Assembly: GCA_023630585.1 (NCBI GenBank)
Contig: CM042567.1
Location: 14,253,501-14,317,500 of the forward strand
DNA length: 64,000 nucleotides
Source of the DNA: Cranoglanis bouderius
Taxonomy: Eukaryota; Chordata; Actinopteri; Siluriformes; Cranoglanididae
Direction: 5' to 3'
Shown: piece after piece, positions 1 through 36,332 of the stretch
Position numbering within the stretch: position 1 is the stretch's first letter
Layout of the letters: the number at the start of each line of letters is the position of its first letter
Notes under the pieces: model-generated
What the model was told of the DNA's origin: nothing
The model's input: only the letters and a program-made list of their open reading frames with translations
Databases searched by the model: none
Program-made: the position numbers and the translations under genes

Positions 1-509
1 TAGTTTCTTTGCACTGGTCGATGGGGTAGAAGATTAGAGGCTTACCTGATAGAACTGAAAAGTGTACAATATAATAATTTCCATAGGTATGTATAGATAT
101 TCCGTTTATGTCTCTGTCTCAGCACATGACTGAGCAATCCAATGTAATAGCTCAGGATCCCACCCAATAATTGTTTTCTGCCTCTTTTGTACTAATTCAA
201 TCAGGGGGCAATTAAATGTTGGCCCACTAGGGTGGAGCTTTAATATAATAGATTTTTTTTTTTTTTTTTATGTTGCAATAAACAGATCATTAGCAGTGAT
301 GTATGTTTGTGCTTAAATGCAGTCAGCCGCTGGTCTGAATCTCAAATTGGACGTGAGTGTTATTTGCAAAGAGTAATGATTTCTTGGGTCAGATCCCCCC
401 CTCCCCAAGGTTAGGTTTAAATTGGTTTCTTTCTTTCTTTGAATTTTTTTTTTTTTTATTGTGTCTAAGTAATCTTCTGCTTTTTCCCCCTAATTGTATC
501 TATATTATA

Positions 510-1031
510 CAGTACTGTGCAAAAGTTTTAGGCACTCTATTTTTTTTTTTTTTAGTACAAACTTTGTTATAGATTTTTTATTTTATGTCTTCTACACTAT
601 CAAGTCAGTACTTTTCGATTCCCAAACATTAGTTTTCTAGCACGAAATTAAACGTTACAGAAAAATGTTTGTATGTCATTAAAGAAAGCAGCGTATTACG
701 TAAGAGACACTTTTCAGAAAGAAAAACACAATGAAGGCTGCTGGGTTTTGCTGCAAAAATAAGAAGCGAGTGCGAAAGTCAAAGTGTCCAGAAGAACTGT
801 GGCTGGTTCTGCAAGATGCTCAATAAAACTTACCAGCTCATTTCCTTATTAAACTGCACTAATTGTAATTTTTTTGTCACACCAAATATTGACTTTGTTT
901 CATTTACTACTGTTTGCTGCTCTTTATGGTATTTTTTTTTTTAATGTAGAAACATTTAATGTCATTATTTTGAAGGCGTCTTTGCTCTACAGCATTTCTT
1001 TGCATGTGCCTAAGACTTTTGCACGGTACCG
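510..1031. mobile_element. internally deleted Tc1-like element (522 bp)
   Basis: Inverted ends cagtactgtgcaaaagtttt at 510 and its near-complement at 1012-1031, with TA on both sides (508-509, 1032-1033). The interior retains a decayed transposase 3' end (around 780-840) and the caccaaatattga motif also found at 18630. Same family as 17284-18774. Confidence 0.8.
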
Positions 1032-1504
1032 TATCTCGGATGTCAACAACAGGTGTCAGGGTTTGAGAAAAAAATCTGGTTTGCTACATACAGTTTCCGG
1101 AGAATCAGGAAATATTGGATAACTGTTTAAACATTGAATACAGGTGTGCGTGTGTAAGTGTGTGTTTGTTATTCACATTTGAGAAGAGCATAACATTTTA
1201 TTTAAATCAGAACACTCACTCCGAGGGAGTTAGGAAATGTTGATGAGTTGCGTATCATTTCCTCAACTAACAGCTAACATGAGCAACGGCATCATATTTG
1301 GCAGACTTGGAAATTCAGTGTCATATAAACATTCATCTCCATTGGAACGGATGTGATGTGTTACAAACTCATTTGAACTTGGAATATCTGATGCTTACTA
1401 CCGTTTCTGTTTAAATTGCACATGCATGCGTCTATTCTGTGCTCTTCACAGTATAGACCAGACACTTGTATAAAGTGTGTGTTTGTGTGTGTGTGTGTGT
1501 GTGC

Positions 1505-1660
1505 GTGCGCAGAGGGCAGACAGCAGCTCTCCCACAGCTGCTGTAGGGGGGATTGATGACGGCCTGGGCGGCGGGTGTCAGGCCTGATCTCGGCTGTCAG
1601 CACCCTAATGAAGTGCTGCTGAAGGAGAGCAGTAGCAGACCTGTGCAAAGCAACACAGCC
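1505..1660. promoter_or_regulatory. candidate conserved intronic block
   Basis: GC-richer unique sequence (cagcaccctaatgaagtgct) between GT and TC microsatellites, within the upstream pitpnm2 intron. Could be an enhancer; support is weak. Confidence 0.22.
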
Positions 1661-1764
1661 TCTCCCTCTATCTGTTTCTCTCTCTCTCTGTCCATCTCTC
1701 TATCTCTGTCCCTGCCACTCTGCCCTGCTGTGTGTCCACCACACCTGCCACATCTAGCTGCTGA

Positions 1765-1766
<2 letters not shown>

Positions 1767-1817
<51 letters not shown>
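1767..1817. repeat. (TC)25 microsatellite
   Basis: Uninterrupted TC dinucleotides, with imperfect TC-rich sequence from 1655. Confidence 0.95.
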
Positions 1818-1823
<6 letters not shown>

Positions 1824-2363
1824 TTACTCTAATAAAAACACACTGCTCATTCCTATTCAAAGGTTCAGAAATGCAGGTGGACAGTGTGTGTGCTGTGTAG
1901 ACATCAGTCCTGAGTGCTGGCGATGGCTGATCCTGCTAAGAGCTCACATCAAGATCGTGTCCAGTGTTTGTTCGCCATATGTTCTTTCTTTGTAAGAAAC
2001 TTGGCCTGAGATCTTCTTTCTGATTCATGATGCTCTGGGCATGTGATCGATAGCTTATACTCCTACTCTGATATTCCTACAATCCAAGTAACCAGAAAAA
2101 AACATTTTATGGCGTCAAAACAGTACCTTTAACATGGAGTGCGAGTGCATCCAACCTGAGCGCGCAGAGCAGTGTCAGTGAGCGCGGTCATTAAAATCAA
2201 CACGAGGTGTTTGAATTGTGCATGGTATTTACAAGCATGGAGCCGTGAAGCGTGAGAGCACTTCAGTTCTGCGAGCACTGAGCCAATTACTGTATAGCTG
2301 TACAGAAGCACTTTTCCACAGTGAACCAAAACCTGTTGTTCTCAAGCCAAGGTAACTAACATA

Positions 2364-3110
2364 CAGTCCCCTCCGAAACTATTGGAACGGCAAGGCCAGT
2401 TCATTGTTTGTGCTGTACACCAAACACATTTGGGTTTGAGATGGGGTGAAATGCTGCTCAACTGGGTTAAGGTCTGGTGATTGACTTGGCCAGTCTAAAA
2501 CCTTCCACTTTTCCCCCCTGATAAAGCCCTTTGTTGAGTTGGCAGTGTGTTTTGGATCATTGTCTTGCTGCATGATAAAGTTTCTCCCAATTACTTTGGA
2601 TGTATTTCTCTGTAAATTGGCAGACAAAATGTTCCTGTAAACTTCTGAATTCATTCTGCATTCTGCTACCGTCATGACTTCCATCATCAATAAAGATTAT
2701 TGAGCCTGTTCTAGAAGCAGCCAAGCAAGCCCAAGCCATGACACTACCTCCACCGTGTTTCACAGATGAGCTTGTATGTTTTAGATCGTGAGCAGATCCT
2801 TTCTTTCTCCACACTTTGGCCTTTCCATCACTTTGGCAGAGGTTAATCTTGGTTCCAGAACTTTTGTGGCCTTCCGATTCTTACTGCTGATGAGTGGTTT
2901 GCATCTTGTGGTATGTCTTCTATAATTCTGCTCTCGAAGTCTTCTTTGAATGATGGATTGTGATACCTTCACCCCTGGCCTGTGGAGGTTGTTGGTGACT
3001 CTTGTTTTTGGGTTTTTCTTCACAGCTCTGATAATGTGTCATCAACTGCTGTTGTTTTCCTTGGATGACCCATTCAGTATTGGTATTGGCATACCAAAAA
3101 TGTGTGCTCG
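2364..3110 (-). mobile_element. Tc1/mariner relic with broken transposase
   Basis: On the - strand, pieces in different frames read as Tc1 transposase: KVSQSIIQRRLRE and YRRHTTRCKPLISSKNRKA (within 3023-2781), SSSVKHGGGSVMAWACLAAS (2814-2557) and FIMQQDNDPKHTANSTKGF with DWPSQSPDLNPVE (2690-2379). The region of the first catalytic Asp is deleted. The left end CAGTCCCCTCCGAAACTATT at 2364 follows a TA; the right end is uncertain. Confidence 0.8.
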
Positions 3111-4134
3111 TACTCAGTCTGGAACAAAAAATGGTATTGATGCATCTCTAATATTACTCGAATATATTTTCTCTTGTTCCCATTTTAAAGTTTTAATGCT
3201 AATTTTTAACATGCTTAGGTCTCTGCCTTATCCTTATGCACACAATTGTTCCTCTTAAGTAATCAAATCACTCTGTCACTTCCATTTACTTAATATCACG
3301 ATTCCTTCTCCTTGCCACGCATTAACTCTCCATAATAAGTAGAGATAGATAGTAGAGCCGGATGTCTGTGTTGACATTTCATGCTGACACATTTGCCAAA
3401 AAAAAAGTTTACAGTAACCGCTTACACGCTCTGACATAAACTTAAATGGGAGCTTTAAAATGTGTCGTCTGTTTTTAATCTGCGAGATGACATTTTGATC
3501 ATGCAGAGTAGTTGATGAGGCAGTTCTGCTGTTTGGTGCCTATTCAGCGAGGGTTTTCTCGAAATAATATCAAAATGTTAAAATAGCTTATGTCTGCAAA
3601 ATCTGTCTTACTCTATTCATTTGGTGGTTATTATGAGGGCACTGTCGCTAGAAGGATCTACACAACCTGCTCAAACCAGAAGGCGCTGGTATCCTGTGGC
3701 ACAGTGGGCTTCTTTCATGAGAAACAGACGGCACTGCCATGCAAACCCCTTAGCCACACTTTATTTTAAGGTTGCAACTTCTGACATATGTCCTTAGCTC
3801 AGTTTGTTGTGAAACCCAAAAGCAGCCGAGATAATCGATGCACAAAAACAGTCAGTCGCTACAACATTACTGAGCCACAACAAACAGCTAGGAAGGGCTC
3901 TGTTGGCTCTATAAGTGCATGAAAATTAATTTCAGAGAATTGTTGTGGAAACCTGTTGCCATGCATGAGTGCTGAAATGGGTTTCTGTAGAAATTATTGT
4001 TAGAATAGGGCTGTTTGTAGCTCTCCTGCATTAGTATAGGACTTTTGAGGGTAGGGTTGGGTGAAAATATTCCATGGTGATTGCAATGACACTTATGACA
4101 TATATGACTTATATGACGACTTATTTCCTGGCCT

Positions 4135-4141
<7 letters not shown>

Positions 4142-4190
<49 letters not shown>
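4142..4190. repeat. (AT)n microsatellite
   Basis: About 24 uninterrupted AT units. Confidence 0.95.
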
Positions 4191-4193
<3 letters not shown>

Positions 4194-4219
4194 AGTGTTT
4201 GTTGTAGAGTGCATGGACT

Positions 4220-4490
4220 GCTTTGGAAATAGAAGAAGAAAGAATAAGCCTTTATTTGTCACATATACATATTACAGCACGGTGAAATACTTTTCTTCGT
4301 ATATCCCAGCTTGTTAGGCTTTGTATATCATGGCTCGTCATCCATGATACCGGCGCCACTGGAGCAGATGGGATTAAGGGCCTTGCTCCAGGGCCCAACA
4401 GTGGCAGCTTGGCGTTGCTGGGGCTTGAACCCGCGACCTTCTGATCAGTAACCCAGAGCCTTAACCGTTGAGCCACCACTGCCAAAAATA
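4220..4490. repeat. dispersed teleost repeat, copy 1
   Basis: The segment around 4370-4480 (gggattaagggccttgctc, cccaacagtggcagcttggc, gaacccgcgaccttctgatc, agtaacccagagccttaacc) recurs with close similarity at 11560-11665. I recognise the phrase as widespread in fish genomes; the family name is not certain. Confidence 0.7.
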
Positions 4491-5249
4491 GAAGGTGATT
4501 GTGCTTGCATGGCCTAGCCAATCTCCTGACTATTTAATTTATGGAGGATTTTGATATTGCAAGTCCATCCCTCATAACATTGGGGAAATCTTTTGCCAAG
4601 TTTGCCAAGAGGAACGGACCAAAGCTGAACCTTAAGGATGGAAAAAGCTTCTAAAAACTGTAGCTGCCAACAATGGCTTTGCAACTAAAAAAGTACCAAG
4701 GTTGGTAATTTGTGGTGTCCGAATGCTTTGTTCCCCCCCCCCCCCCGATCAGTTTTGTTCTATATACATATCTTTGTCTATGCATATGAATACAGAATTT
4801 TTTTTGGTTTATATTTATATCTGGAAGTATATTAAATAAGAAAAACAAAAATGTCTGGATACTTTCCCCTCACTGTATGTAGGAGAAACCTGTCCTAGGA
4901 ACTCGAAAACTTACCAAAACATTTCCTTGGAAATGCTGCTTTTCTGACAAGTCCTTTTAAACATCATCTATATTTTATAGTATTTTAAACATGGCTTGGT
5001 TTGTTTTGGTTTTTAGTATAAAAGAGTACCTCCTGGTATTTTACGCTGAAGAAGAAGCGTGAAAACTCTTTTCCCACAGGTCACGATAGAATGGGAAAAA
5101 AATAATAATAAAGACAGAAATGCATTTAGAAATAGTCAACAGTAAGGTACTTACTCACTTACTACCAATAAGCTACCATTAAGCTTTGGAATGTTAACAG
5201 TGCTGCTTTGGCTAATTGGACAACATTTTAATTGAAACATTTCTTGTAG

Positions 5250-6000
5250 CATTCATACCAGTCCTCAAGATGTGCTTTACAAAGCTGTATATGAGTCACA
5301 TATACAGAGCAACACTCTCTCCACATAATGCCACATCGACTGTCAATCACCTGGCCTTGACCTACTTGGACAAAAAGGACAGTTATGTGTGAAAGCCATT
5401 ACTTCAATTCAGCATCCAACACAATGCTGAACTGTTAGGGCTGAACATCTCTCTCTGTACACGGATCTCCGACTCACGACTGGCCTGCTTGAGTCACATC
5501 AAGTCCTCTGGTGACACCTCATCAGCAATAATGAGGAATCAGCGTCCAGAGAGGAGGTGACGAGGCTTGTGAGACTGATGCAGAAGCAACAACCTGTCTC
5601 TCAGTGTGGAAAGAAAATAATAGTTGATTGTTGGCGTGGTGATTACATTGTGGAAGGCCACTGTTGAGGGGAAAAAAAAACAACCCTAATTTCCACTGGA
5701 GAGCAAACCTTCCTCCTCCCATCCTTATGACATTTTAGAGTGGGACAGTAAACAGCATCTTTTGCAGATGTATCATCATCTGCTACAGGATGTGAAGCGA
5801 CACAGGATGAAACGCAAGACCACACAGCATATAGGCTGCATCTGCAAAGCCTGGAGCATTTTGGATAACCTCCAGCAACTAGGAAAACATACCTACCATC
5901 TTGCAGAAGGTACCAGAGTATTTGAGCTGGTACTGATACTGCCAGATTCTATAACAGCTTCTTCCCTGAGGCAAACTCCTTAACACACTGCTGCCCCTAC
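5250..6000 (+). mobile_element. LINE relic (L2/Rex-like reverse transcriptase, decayed)
   Basis: Around 5510-5620 the translation reads like the end of a LINE reverse transcriptase (a DTSSAI motif like DDTAI, then CRSNNLSLSVE). At 5900-5985 the 3' region reads GTRVFEL and NSFFPEANSL-like, as in the C-terminus of such ORFs. It has many stops and frameshifts. Confidence 0.6.
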
Positions 6001-6742
6001 AACATGGCTATTCGGTACATCATGACAGTTTGTGCAATCCACATGTAGGGTTATTACGGTATCACGGTTTCATAGTTAGTCACGGTGCATGATCTGATGG
6101 TAACCATACCTTATGGGAAAGTCTTTCTCAAAAAATATGTTTCTTATGCGCTATTCCGTTTAGAGAGGTCTTATATGGGGTAATGTGACATCATATCCTG
6201 TGGGAAAAGAAGTTTTTTGTGCTTTTTTCATCACACAATCATACAATTATATAGTATTACAAGAATGAGACATTGACGTTTAAAAGGACTTGTCAGGAAA
6301 GTGGTACTTCCGGAGGTCTTCGCTAAGTTATTGAGTTCCTAGCAGAGGTTCAGCTTACACATATTTCGTATAGTCATGTGACCTACTAACAATGACGTGT
6401 AACGTACGCAGCCATGCCTCATAAACAAGCGCTTGTATTAATATGAGGTGTGTGTGTGTGTAGTGTACACACAATATTTTGTGTGACAGTCATGAAGACA
6501 CTCCCATGTTTGCGATCATATTTACTACAGATGTTTACTTTTACTCTGGCAACAAAACCTAACAGACGTGGCCGGAAATCGTATCCTGCAGAAAGAAGAA
6601 CGATTAGGGGATTTGATGTTTTGATAATGATAATTTTTAGACTAGGTTATCATACTGTGAAAATTCCACACTTCCATTGTGTTACTATCTCCCTATATAT
6701 AAATGGAATGATTGTAAAAACCGACTTGACGTTTGCTTGCAG

Positions 6743-30025
<23,283 letters not shown>

Positions 30026-31433
30026 CCCTCCGTCAGCTTGGTGTTTATAACTGGGAGTCTGCCGTTCCATGGGATTTTAAAGGAAGGGTGGATCGGGAGG
30101 AAAATGGGATAAAATGGAACGGACTCTGTGAGAGACTGACACAGCCTTTCTAATGTAGCAAGAGTGGCATTGGGGAAAAAGATTTTGTTCCACTGAGGTA
30201 ACACACCAACAAGAAAACTAATGCCTTATGCATCGCTCTAGGTCTTGGAACGCTAGTCATTGCCTCTCAATTTGCTTGAATGTAAAGAGGAATTGGATGC
30301 TTGGATAGTTCTGACTCCTCCCATCTCCACCTGCATCATCAGAAAAGTGGAAGAAGTCTCCAACGTCATCATGATGTCCACCTGTAAATACATGCCTCCC
30401 TCCTCATGTGCTCAGGGCAGCCGTGTACAGACAAGTCGGCCATGGTCAATCCCAGAAGCCACTTGTGTTAGCCACACTCAACCCCTCTTTGCCAACCTCT
30501 TGCCCCCAGTTTCTTCCTCTTTTTACTAAGCTGTTCTTGAGGAGGGGGTTCTCGTCAAAAGCCCTGCAGCATTTGGCAATAAGGACCCACCATGTTGTAT
30601 CTTGTGTTTGGCTCACAAGTCATCAGAGGCCTTACCTCTTAACAGTGTATTACCACACGAGCATTAAACATGCACGGGGCGAGTGCTGCTCTGGAGCTGA
30701 AAGCGAGGACAGTTGACACTCAATTTGGCAACAATCCCTTTATCTGGCCATCTGCTTGCAATACCTCTCTGACATCACTAGGGTGTCTAGTGCTCCTGAA
30801 AACTCTCTCATCTCTGGTGCAGCATGCCATGTATAGATAGCCAAGTACAAATCCTCCTGAGCCTCCATGCTACCACGTTTCCTCAACACCCTTTCTTCTC
30901 CCTGGTTCTGGAGCAAAACCACTTCGCTGCTCTGTTCCTCCGAATGAGACGACTGGAGTAGGTGTCTATCCATATTGACAAAGAGTACGTTGGAGAAATC
31001 CATTTTCTCCAGACGGTCAAAGTGGTAGTTAGTCGTCTCTCGCCAATTTGTGCGCCTTTATTGCTTTGATTTATCTGAAGAATCATCGAGTATACGGACA
31101 ACTGGCGACACTTGATATAACCGATGGCCAAAATAATTTCTTTTCCAGAAGCTGTAGTTATGTAAATGTATAACCTCATTGTTCCTTTTGCACAAATCGA
31201 TAGTGGAGAACCTTGTTACCATCTCATGTGGCTACATATTGTTATCGTGTAGTGCATGGTCCTTATTAATATATGACAGGATTCGAGTGCGTGTGCACAT
31301 AACGGTAGTATTTATCTCTAATGTCAGGATTAAGAAATGTGCCAAAATTAGAACGATCCTAGGAACGACAAACAAAACGGTAGGCTTTATCAGTTATTTC
31401 CTTTGTAAATGTACTACTGAGTATTTGATCTGA

Positions 31434-31434
<1 letters not shown>

Positions 31435-31493
<59 letters not shown>
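31435..31493. repeat. (AT)n microsatellite in the probable 3' UTR
   Basis: About 29 AT units within the putative pitpnm2 3' UTR. Confidence 0.95.
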
Positions 31494-31496
<3 letters not shown>

Positions 31497-32897
31497 AGCT
31501 GTAAAGAAATGTTGGGTTCAGCACATATATAATGTTTATAAGATTTACATAATTTCAGGTCAACATGAAGTCCTTTAAAAGTCCATGTTCTAGCTTACTG
31601 TTCATATGTAAGTGAAATGTATAGAACTATTGCAGGATATTCTTTTAATCATAAGCTGTGATTTTACTTTTGTTTTTAGTTTCAATGGCATGATGCGTTG
31701 TAGCCAAATACTGTATAAAGTTTTTTGTTTTTTTTTGTTTTTTTTAGTATTTGTTAACAGGCAGACACTGGATGCGAGAGGATGCGATGTATTTAATTAG
31801 GATCCTATTGGAGTTGTATATTTGAATCGAGTGCTGGAAGGTTTTTGGACGCAGCAGCTGCTTGTTTATAAAAGTTCAGGGGATTGTAGAATGTTTTGCG
31901 ATCGTGTGGGGAATAACGGACGTGTAGATATTGTAAAGATGTACATTTTGCTATATAGGAAATGTATGGTCAGGAATTATTTATGTAGATTCGCAAAATT
32001 AATGTCAGATTTTAGTGTGTTCATGGTTGCTTTCTTTTTTTTTTTTTTTTTTTTCTCTTCTTTTGAGATCATTTCTTTAAGGACCAACACCATTAATGCC
32101 ATCAGCGCAGTTTGTGTACAAGAAGACTACAAAAGACACCACCGCACAGACAATCAGTCTCGGGCACAGGAGCAACACACCCAGAACACAATCACCTGGA
32201 AATAAGACACTCATCACTCATCAAATACTTCACATGTCCATTAGATGAAAGACTTTCTGGAGGATGTAAAAGATTTATTTTATTAAAATCTGGCAAGTTT
32301 TAATGTGGTCTTTTTTTTTTTTTTTTTATTAGAAAGGTTCACCAAATTTAAAAGAAATTTCCCTGAAGGTATGTTCTTTGGAGAATTTAAGGCGGCATGC
32401 GTGAAATGGCAACGTCACACAAGCGTACTGGAAAGTAAAGTGTTTGTGTATAATATAATATAATATAATATAATATGCCTTCATGTAGGTTTTTAAATCT
32501 GTCCAGCAGAGGGTGCGAGTAAGCAGCTTTCACGCCAGGTTTTTTTTTTTTTTTTTTGTACCAGTTAATGTGCAATATGTACTCGCGGTTGATTTGTTTT
32601 ATACAGAAGTCCAAAATCTCTATTGGAAGCGCTTAATGATTAAGAAGCTAAGATTTGCTGTTTTTTACGGCTATTTAATTTACAATCGAATCATGTTGCA
32701 ATCAAAAAAACAGTTCTACAATCTCTAAGAGCTGTTTTTTTTTATTTTTTATTATTATTCTTGAGTTTTGTATTTTTATTTTTTTTGCCAGCCTTGCCAT
32801 TTTTTTCGCCTTTTAATTCAACATAGTAGTGTACATCCAATGTTGCCTCCAAAACGTTTAGACATATAAACTGGTAAATATTACTGGGAACCACAGG

Positions 32898-32900
<3 letters not shown>

Positions 32901-32980
<80 letters not shown>
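32901..32980. repeat. (TA)40 microsatellite in the probable 3' UTR
   Basis: Eighty bases of uninterrupted TA, immediately followed by AATAAA at 32981. Confidence 0.95.
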
Positions 32981-32986
<6 letters not shown>

Positions 32987-33486
32987 ATCATTTATATATT
33001 ACAGATTTATAAACAACAACCAGGTCAGGTTTTGAGTGTAATGTGCCATTTTTCAATAACTTACTACAAATACACTGTCCTCTGTGTAGAAACGGCAATC
33101 AGCATGTAATAAAAAAAAAATAAAATAAAAAAAAAACAGAAAAACAAAACATGCATTTGCACACATTTCTATGTATATGGCACAATGTGATATTGTAAAA
33201 GTTTTGAGAATGTACTGCTGATTGTACTATAGCAAAGACAAGGCAGCAATTCGACATTTTTTTTTTCTTGACTCTCCGAGAAAACTCCTTGAGCATTTCA
33301 CCTCATATTTCTTTACCGAGTGTTCAGAAGGTGTCAAAAATGTATCCCGTTTCCCAAAAACCCCTGTATTTCCATCTGTACACTCTAAGTTCAAACTGGA
33401 ACCCTGTAAACAGTTTTGATCTGAATGACTTCTCAGCTCTTTTTCACCCACTTGTGCTCGATTCTGTATTATTGTATGTACTGTGG

Positions 33487-33492
33487 ATTAAA
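33487..33492 (+). terminator. candidate pitpnm2 poly(A) signal (ATTAAA)
   Basis: ATTAAA in a non-repetitive context about 3.5 kb after the stop, with TG/T-rich sequence about 30 bp downstream. Position fits a long UTR; no transcript evidence is available here. Confidence 0.4.
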
Positions 33493-34667
33493 TACAGTTG
33501 GACAGCCATGACGTTTCTGTAATCTTTAATAAGTGGAGAGAAAACAGTAACGTAACACCATGAAATTTCTAAATTGTGTTTATTAGGGATGCATCAATAC
33601 TGTTTGTTTGTTTGTTCGTTTGTTTGTTTTCCAGTACAAGTACATTTTATGTTACTCATTAATACTGAAATGAGTAAGCTACTTAGTACTACGCCATCAT
33701 GGAACATTTTATTTAGCTGTTTGTTAGTTGCTGTTTTGAGTTGCTAGCAATGAACTCATTGTGCTCAGTTTTATGTTCGAGTACGAGGATGGCCAAGCTG
33801 AGCCTGCAGCACAGTATCAGCGAGAATTAAAAATGAGCGTCTTGACTTGTGGGAAAAGTGTAAACCCTGGTGAGCAAGGGCAAAACGAAGCATGTTGCTC
33901 AGTGCTCACCGGCCCTCACACTCTATATTAAAGACTGTGTAAACACCATAATGATTTTTTTTAAGGTAACTTGTACCGTAGGAAGATGTTGTAGTGCCTC
34001 CTTTCGATATTTGCACACACTTTGCAGTTTGCTTTGCTTTAATTATTAATTAAAAATTCATCTAGGTTGCTGTCAATTTGTATTGCCTCATTTTTAAATA
34101 GGCACAGTATCGGACTCGATACCAAATATCAGTATTGATGCATCTCTAGTGTTTATCATGTAATATAAAATCTGGGGTATATATATATATATATATATAT
34201 ATCACTCACAATCTTTCTTCTTCTTGAAGCCTGAGATGAGAAGGAAAGCCAGTATGATTTGATAAATTACTAATGAGTTGTGTGAGAAATCATACAGCAA
34301 CAGATCCAGTCATTATGGGGTTCTTTATTCTTTATGCCAGCAATACATCAGATGTGCACATTCGTACACACTCACGCACACACGCTCTCACGCACATACT
34401 CAGTGCCACAAAGTTGAAACTGCATCAGCTATTCTCAGGATCAAGAGTTTCTCATTATTCTTTTTAAAAACAGCTTTCGAATGGAATAAATATTTCGATG
34501 ATAAGAATAAGGACCCCTCTGTGTGACGTGACGCAGCTCGCACGTGCTGCCTGTTCACACATGCAGATACCCTGTTTCCAAATGAGCAAGTAGTCATATT
34601 TTCGGACGTGTTACTGGGCGATCATTACATTTAATTACTGCTAACTGAATGTAAAACTGAATGTAAA

Positions 34668-35033
34668 AGGATTTCGCTATTTTGGTGATTGTTGCAGCCA
34701 AAAATGATGCAACTTGCAGTAGTTGTTTTTTTTCCCAAAATTTGAGATGCAACTTACTTGGAGTTTTTTTTGTGCTTTCCCCCCACGAAATTGTTTTGCA
34801 CGGTCTTTCACAATGATGTTTAAAGACCTTCTAGCTGTACTCATGTTCGATGCACGTGAATCGAAGAGGGCTGAATACGCGTTGTGATGTCGTCACATGA
34901 TGCGTCTTGGCCAAAATCTACGGAAAATCTGCAGTAACTTTGAAAAATTGCAAGCTCCTCCTAATAGTGCAGAGTTTGCTTGATTTTGCGTTAATTTCTG
35001 CGATCGCAAAATTGCTAAATCCTGGAGGGACTG
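34668..35033 (+). mobile_element. hAT-like MITE family D, copy 1
   Basis: Shares gcacggtctttcac, catgatgcgtcttggcc, tttgaaaaattgcaagctcc and the end ggagggactg with copies at 38124-38470 and 52596-52955 (reverse). The left terminus has decayed. Confidence 0.8.
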
Positions 35034-35160
35034 GTAAAAGCATGGTTTTTATGGTGCAGTATTGGAACTCTATAGGGACTCGATTGTGAACATGTAGCCA
35101 TATCAGTTAGGGTTATCGATAACCCTAGTAGTGTTTATTAAGCTTAGATTTCTTCTAAAT

Positions 35161-35410
35161 GTTACTCGGGCGGGGGGGGGGGGGGGGGGGGGGGGGGGTA
35201 GCGAGCAGTAGTTGGAAAAGATGCATGTGTCTCGGAGGAAGCACGTTCGGCCCTCCCTGTTTGGTAGCGGTCGTATCGTAGGGGAGACCTGATTGGTAGA
35301 TGGGAATCGGCCATGACCATATATTAAAAAAAATAGTTTTGCTTGATTTTATTCAGTTCCCCCCCCCCCCCCCCCTCATTTTCATTGGTTGTCTAGTCTA
35401 TTTCGCTCAG
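35161..35410. repeat. dispersed repeat flanked by G28 and C17 homopolymers
   Basis: A 28-G run (35172-35199) and a 17-C run (35359-35375) enclose a segment (gtgtctcggaggaagcacgt, tgggaatcggccatgacc) that I recognise as a common teleost repeat of uncertain class. Confidence 0.55.
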
Positions 35411-36332
35411 TTGTGTTAAACTATTCTCTAGATGCAGCGCTGCTTGAGTGCAGGATCACGCCACGCAGAGGTAGTGTATGTGAGTGAAACAAGCTGAAGT
35501 CAGGAGGACATGACTGACTGTAAAGGACGACAGCAAACACACACGTTAGACTCAGTGCATATAAATTTAGTGGCTACAAAAAAAGAAAAAGCATTACACT
35601 GGTACAGTAACAGCTGCAATTGAAATGCCCACTTCATACTCCTCCATTTACACATTTAAGAAAGCTTTATTCCTTTTCCTCTCTTCACGTTTCAACCACC
35701 AACACTAAACACTTCCCTTATTCTCTTTATTGTGCGTCGGTATTTAATCACAGGTGTGTTACAGCAGGGTGAACATGACAGTGGTGATTAGGCAATGTCT
35801 ACAGTCTCTTCGTTCCAATACTTTTTTTTTTTGTTTGTTTGTTTTTTTTTTTTTCACACACACCTGCATCGATCGATTTGCCCTCAGAAGTGTGCACTCA
35901 AAGGAAAAGAGGCAGAGGGTACACGAAAAAAAAACCCCAATTTGCTCTAAACTATACAGTCACACTGGCCTAATATCAGATCAGTGTGATGACTAGACAA
36001 AAAAACATGATAAAAATTGTGCTTGCTAATTAGAGCATGTCATGTATAGCTGGTACATGTACATAGAACCTGCATATCTTTTTAAAATACTATTTAAAAA
36101 AATGTTCACTGTGTGGAAAAGGAAACTCAGATTTCTAGCTGAACTGGGTGTGTCCTAAACTGGAAGGGTTGAGTTTTTGTTAAAATATGGATTAAATATG
36201 AACCCTGTATTAATATGCCTCGGGAAATACTGAAAAAAAAGCCCCAGGTGTAGAAATGGCAGCATTGGCAGCATGGTGGAGGAATTCTGACTCCTACAGT
36301 TCCTCAACCTCAGCTACATCCCTCGAGTTGGC

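Larger units (their letters stand above)
1..6742. other. intron upstream of the first visible pitpnm2 exon
   Basis: No exon of the PITP domain start (the Met exon) could be found here. The tract holds the listed Tc1, LINE and dispersed repeats, microsatellites, and a GC-richer unique block at about 1505-1660. About 6005-6740 holds nothing I recognise. Confidence 0.6.
30026..33510 (+). other. pitpnm2: probable pitpnm2 3' UTR
   Basis: No splice-bounded coding exon follows the stop. The tract is AT-rich and holds two (AT)n microsatellites and several homopolymers. Its end is inferred from an ATTAAA signal at 33487-33492. Earlier AATAAA hexamers at 32981-32986 and 33108-33113 could give shorter forms. 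The UTR extent is inference. Confidence 0.5.
33511..36332. other. intergenic gap between convergent gene ends
   Basis: No gene is supported. It contains a hAT-like MITE copy (34668-35033), a (GTTT)n stretch near 33600, a 28-G run and a 17-C run flanking a dispersed repeat (35161-35410). Confidence 0.5.
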
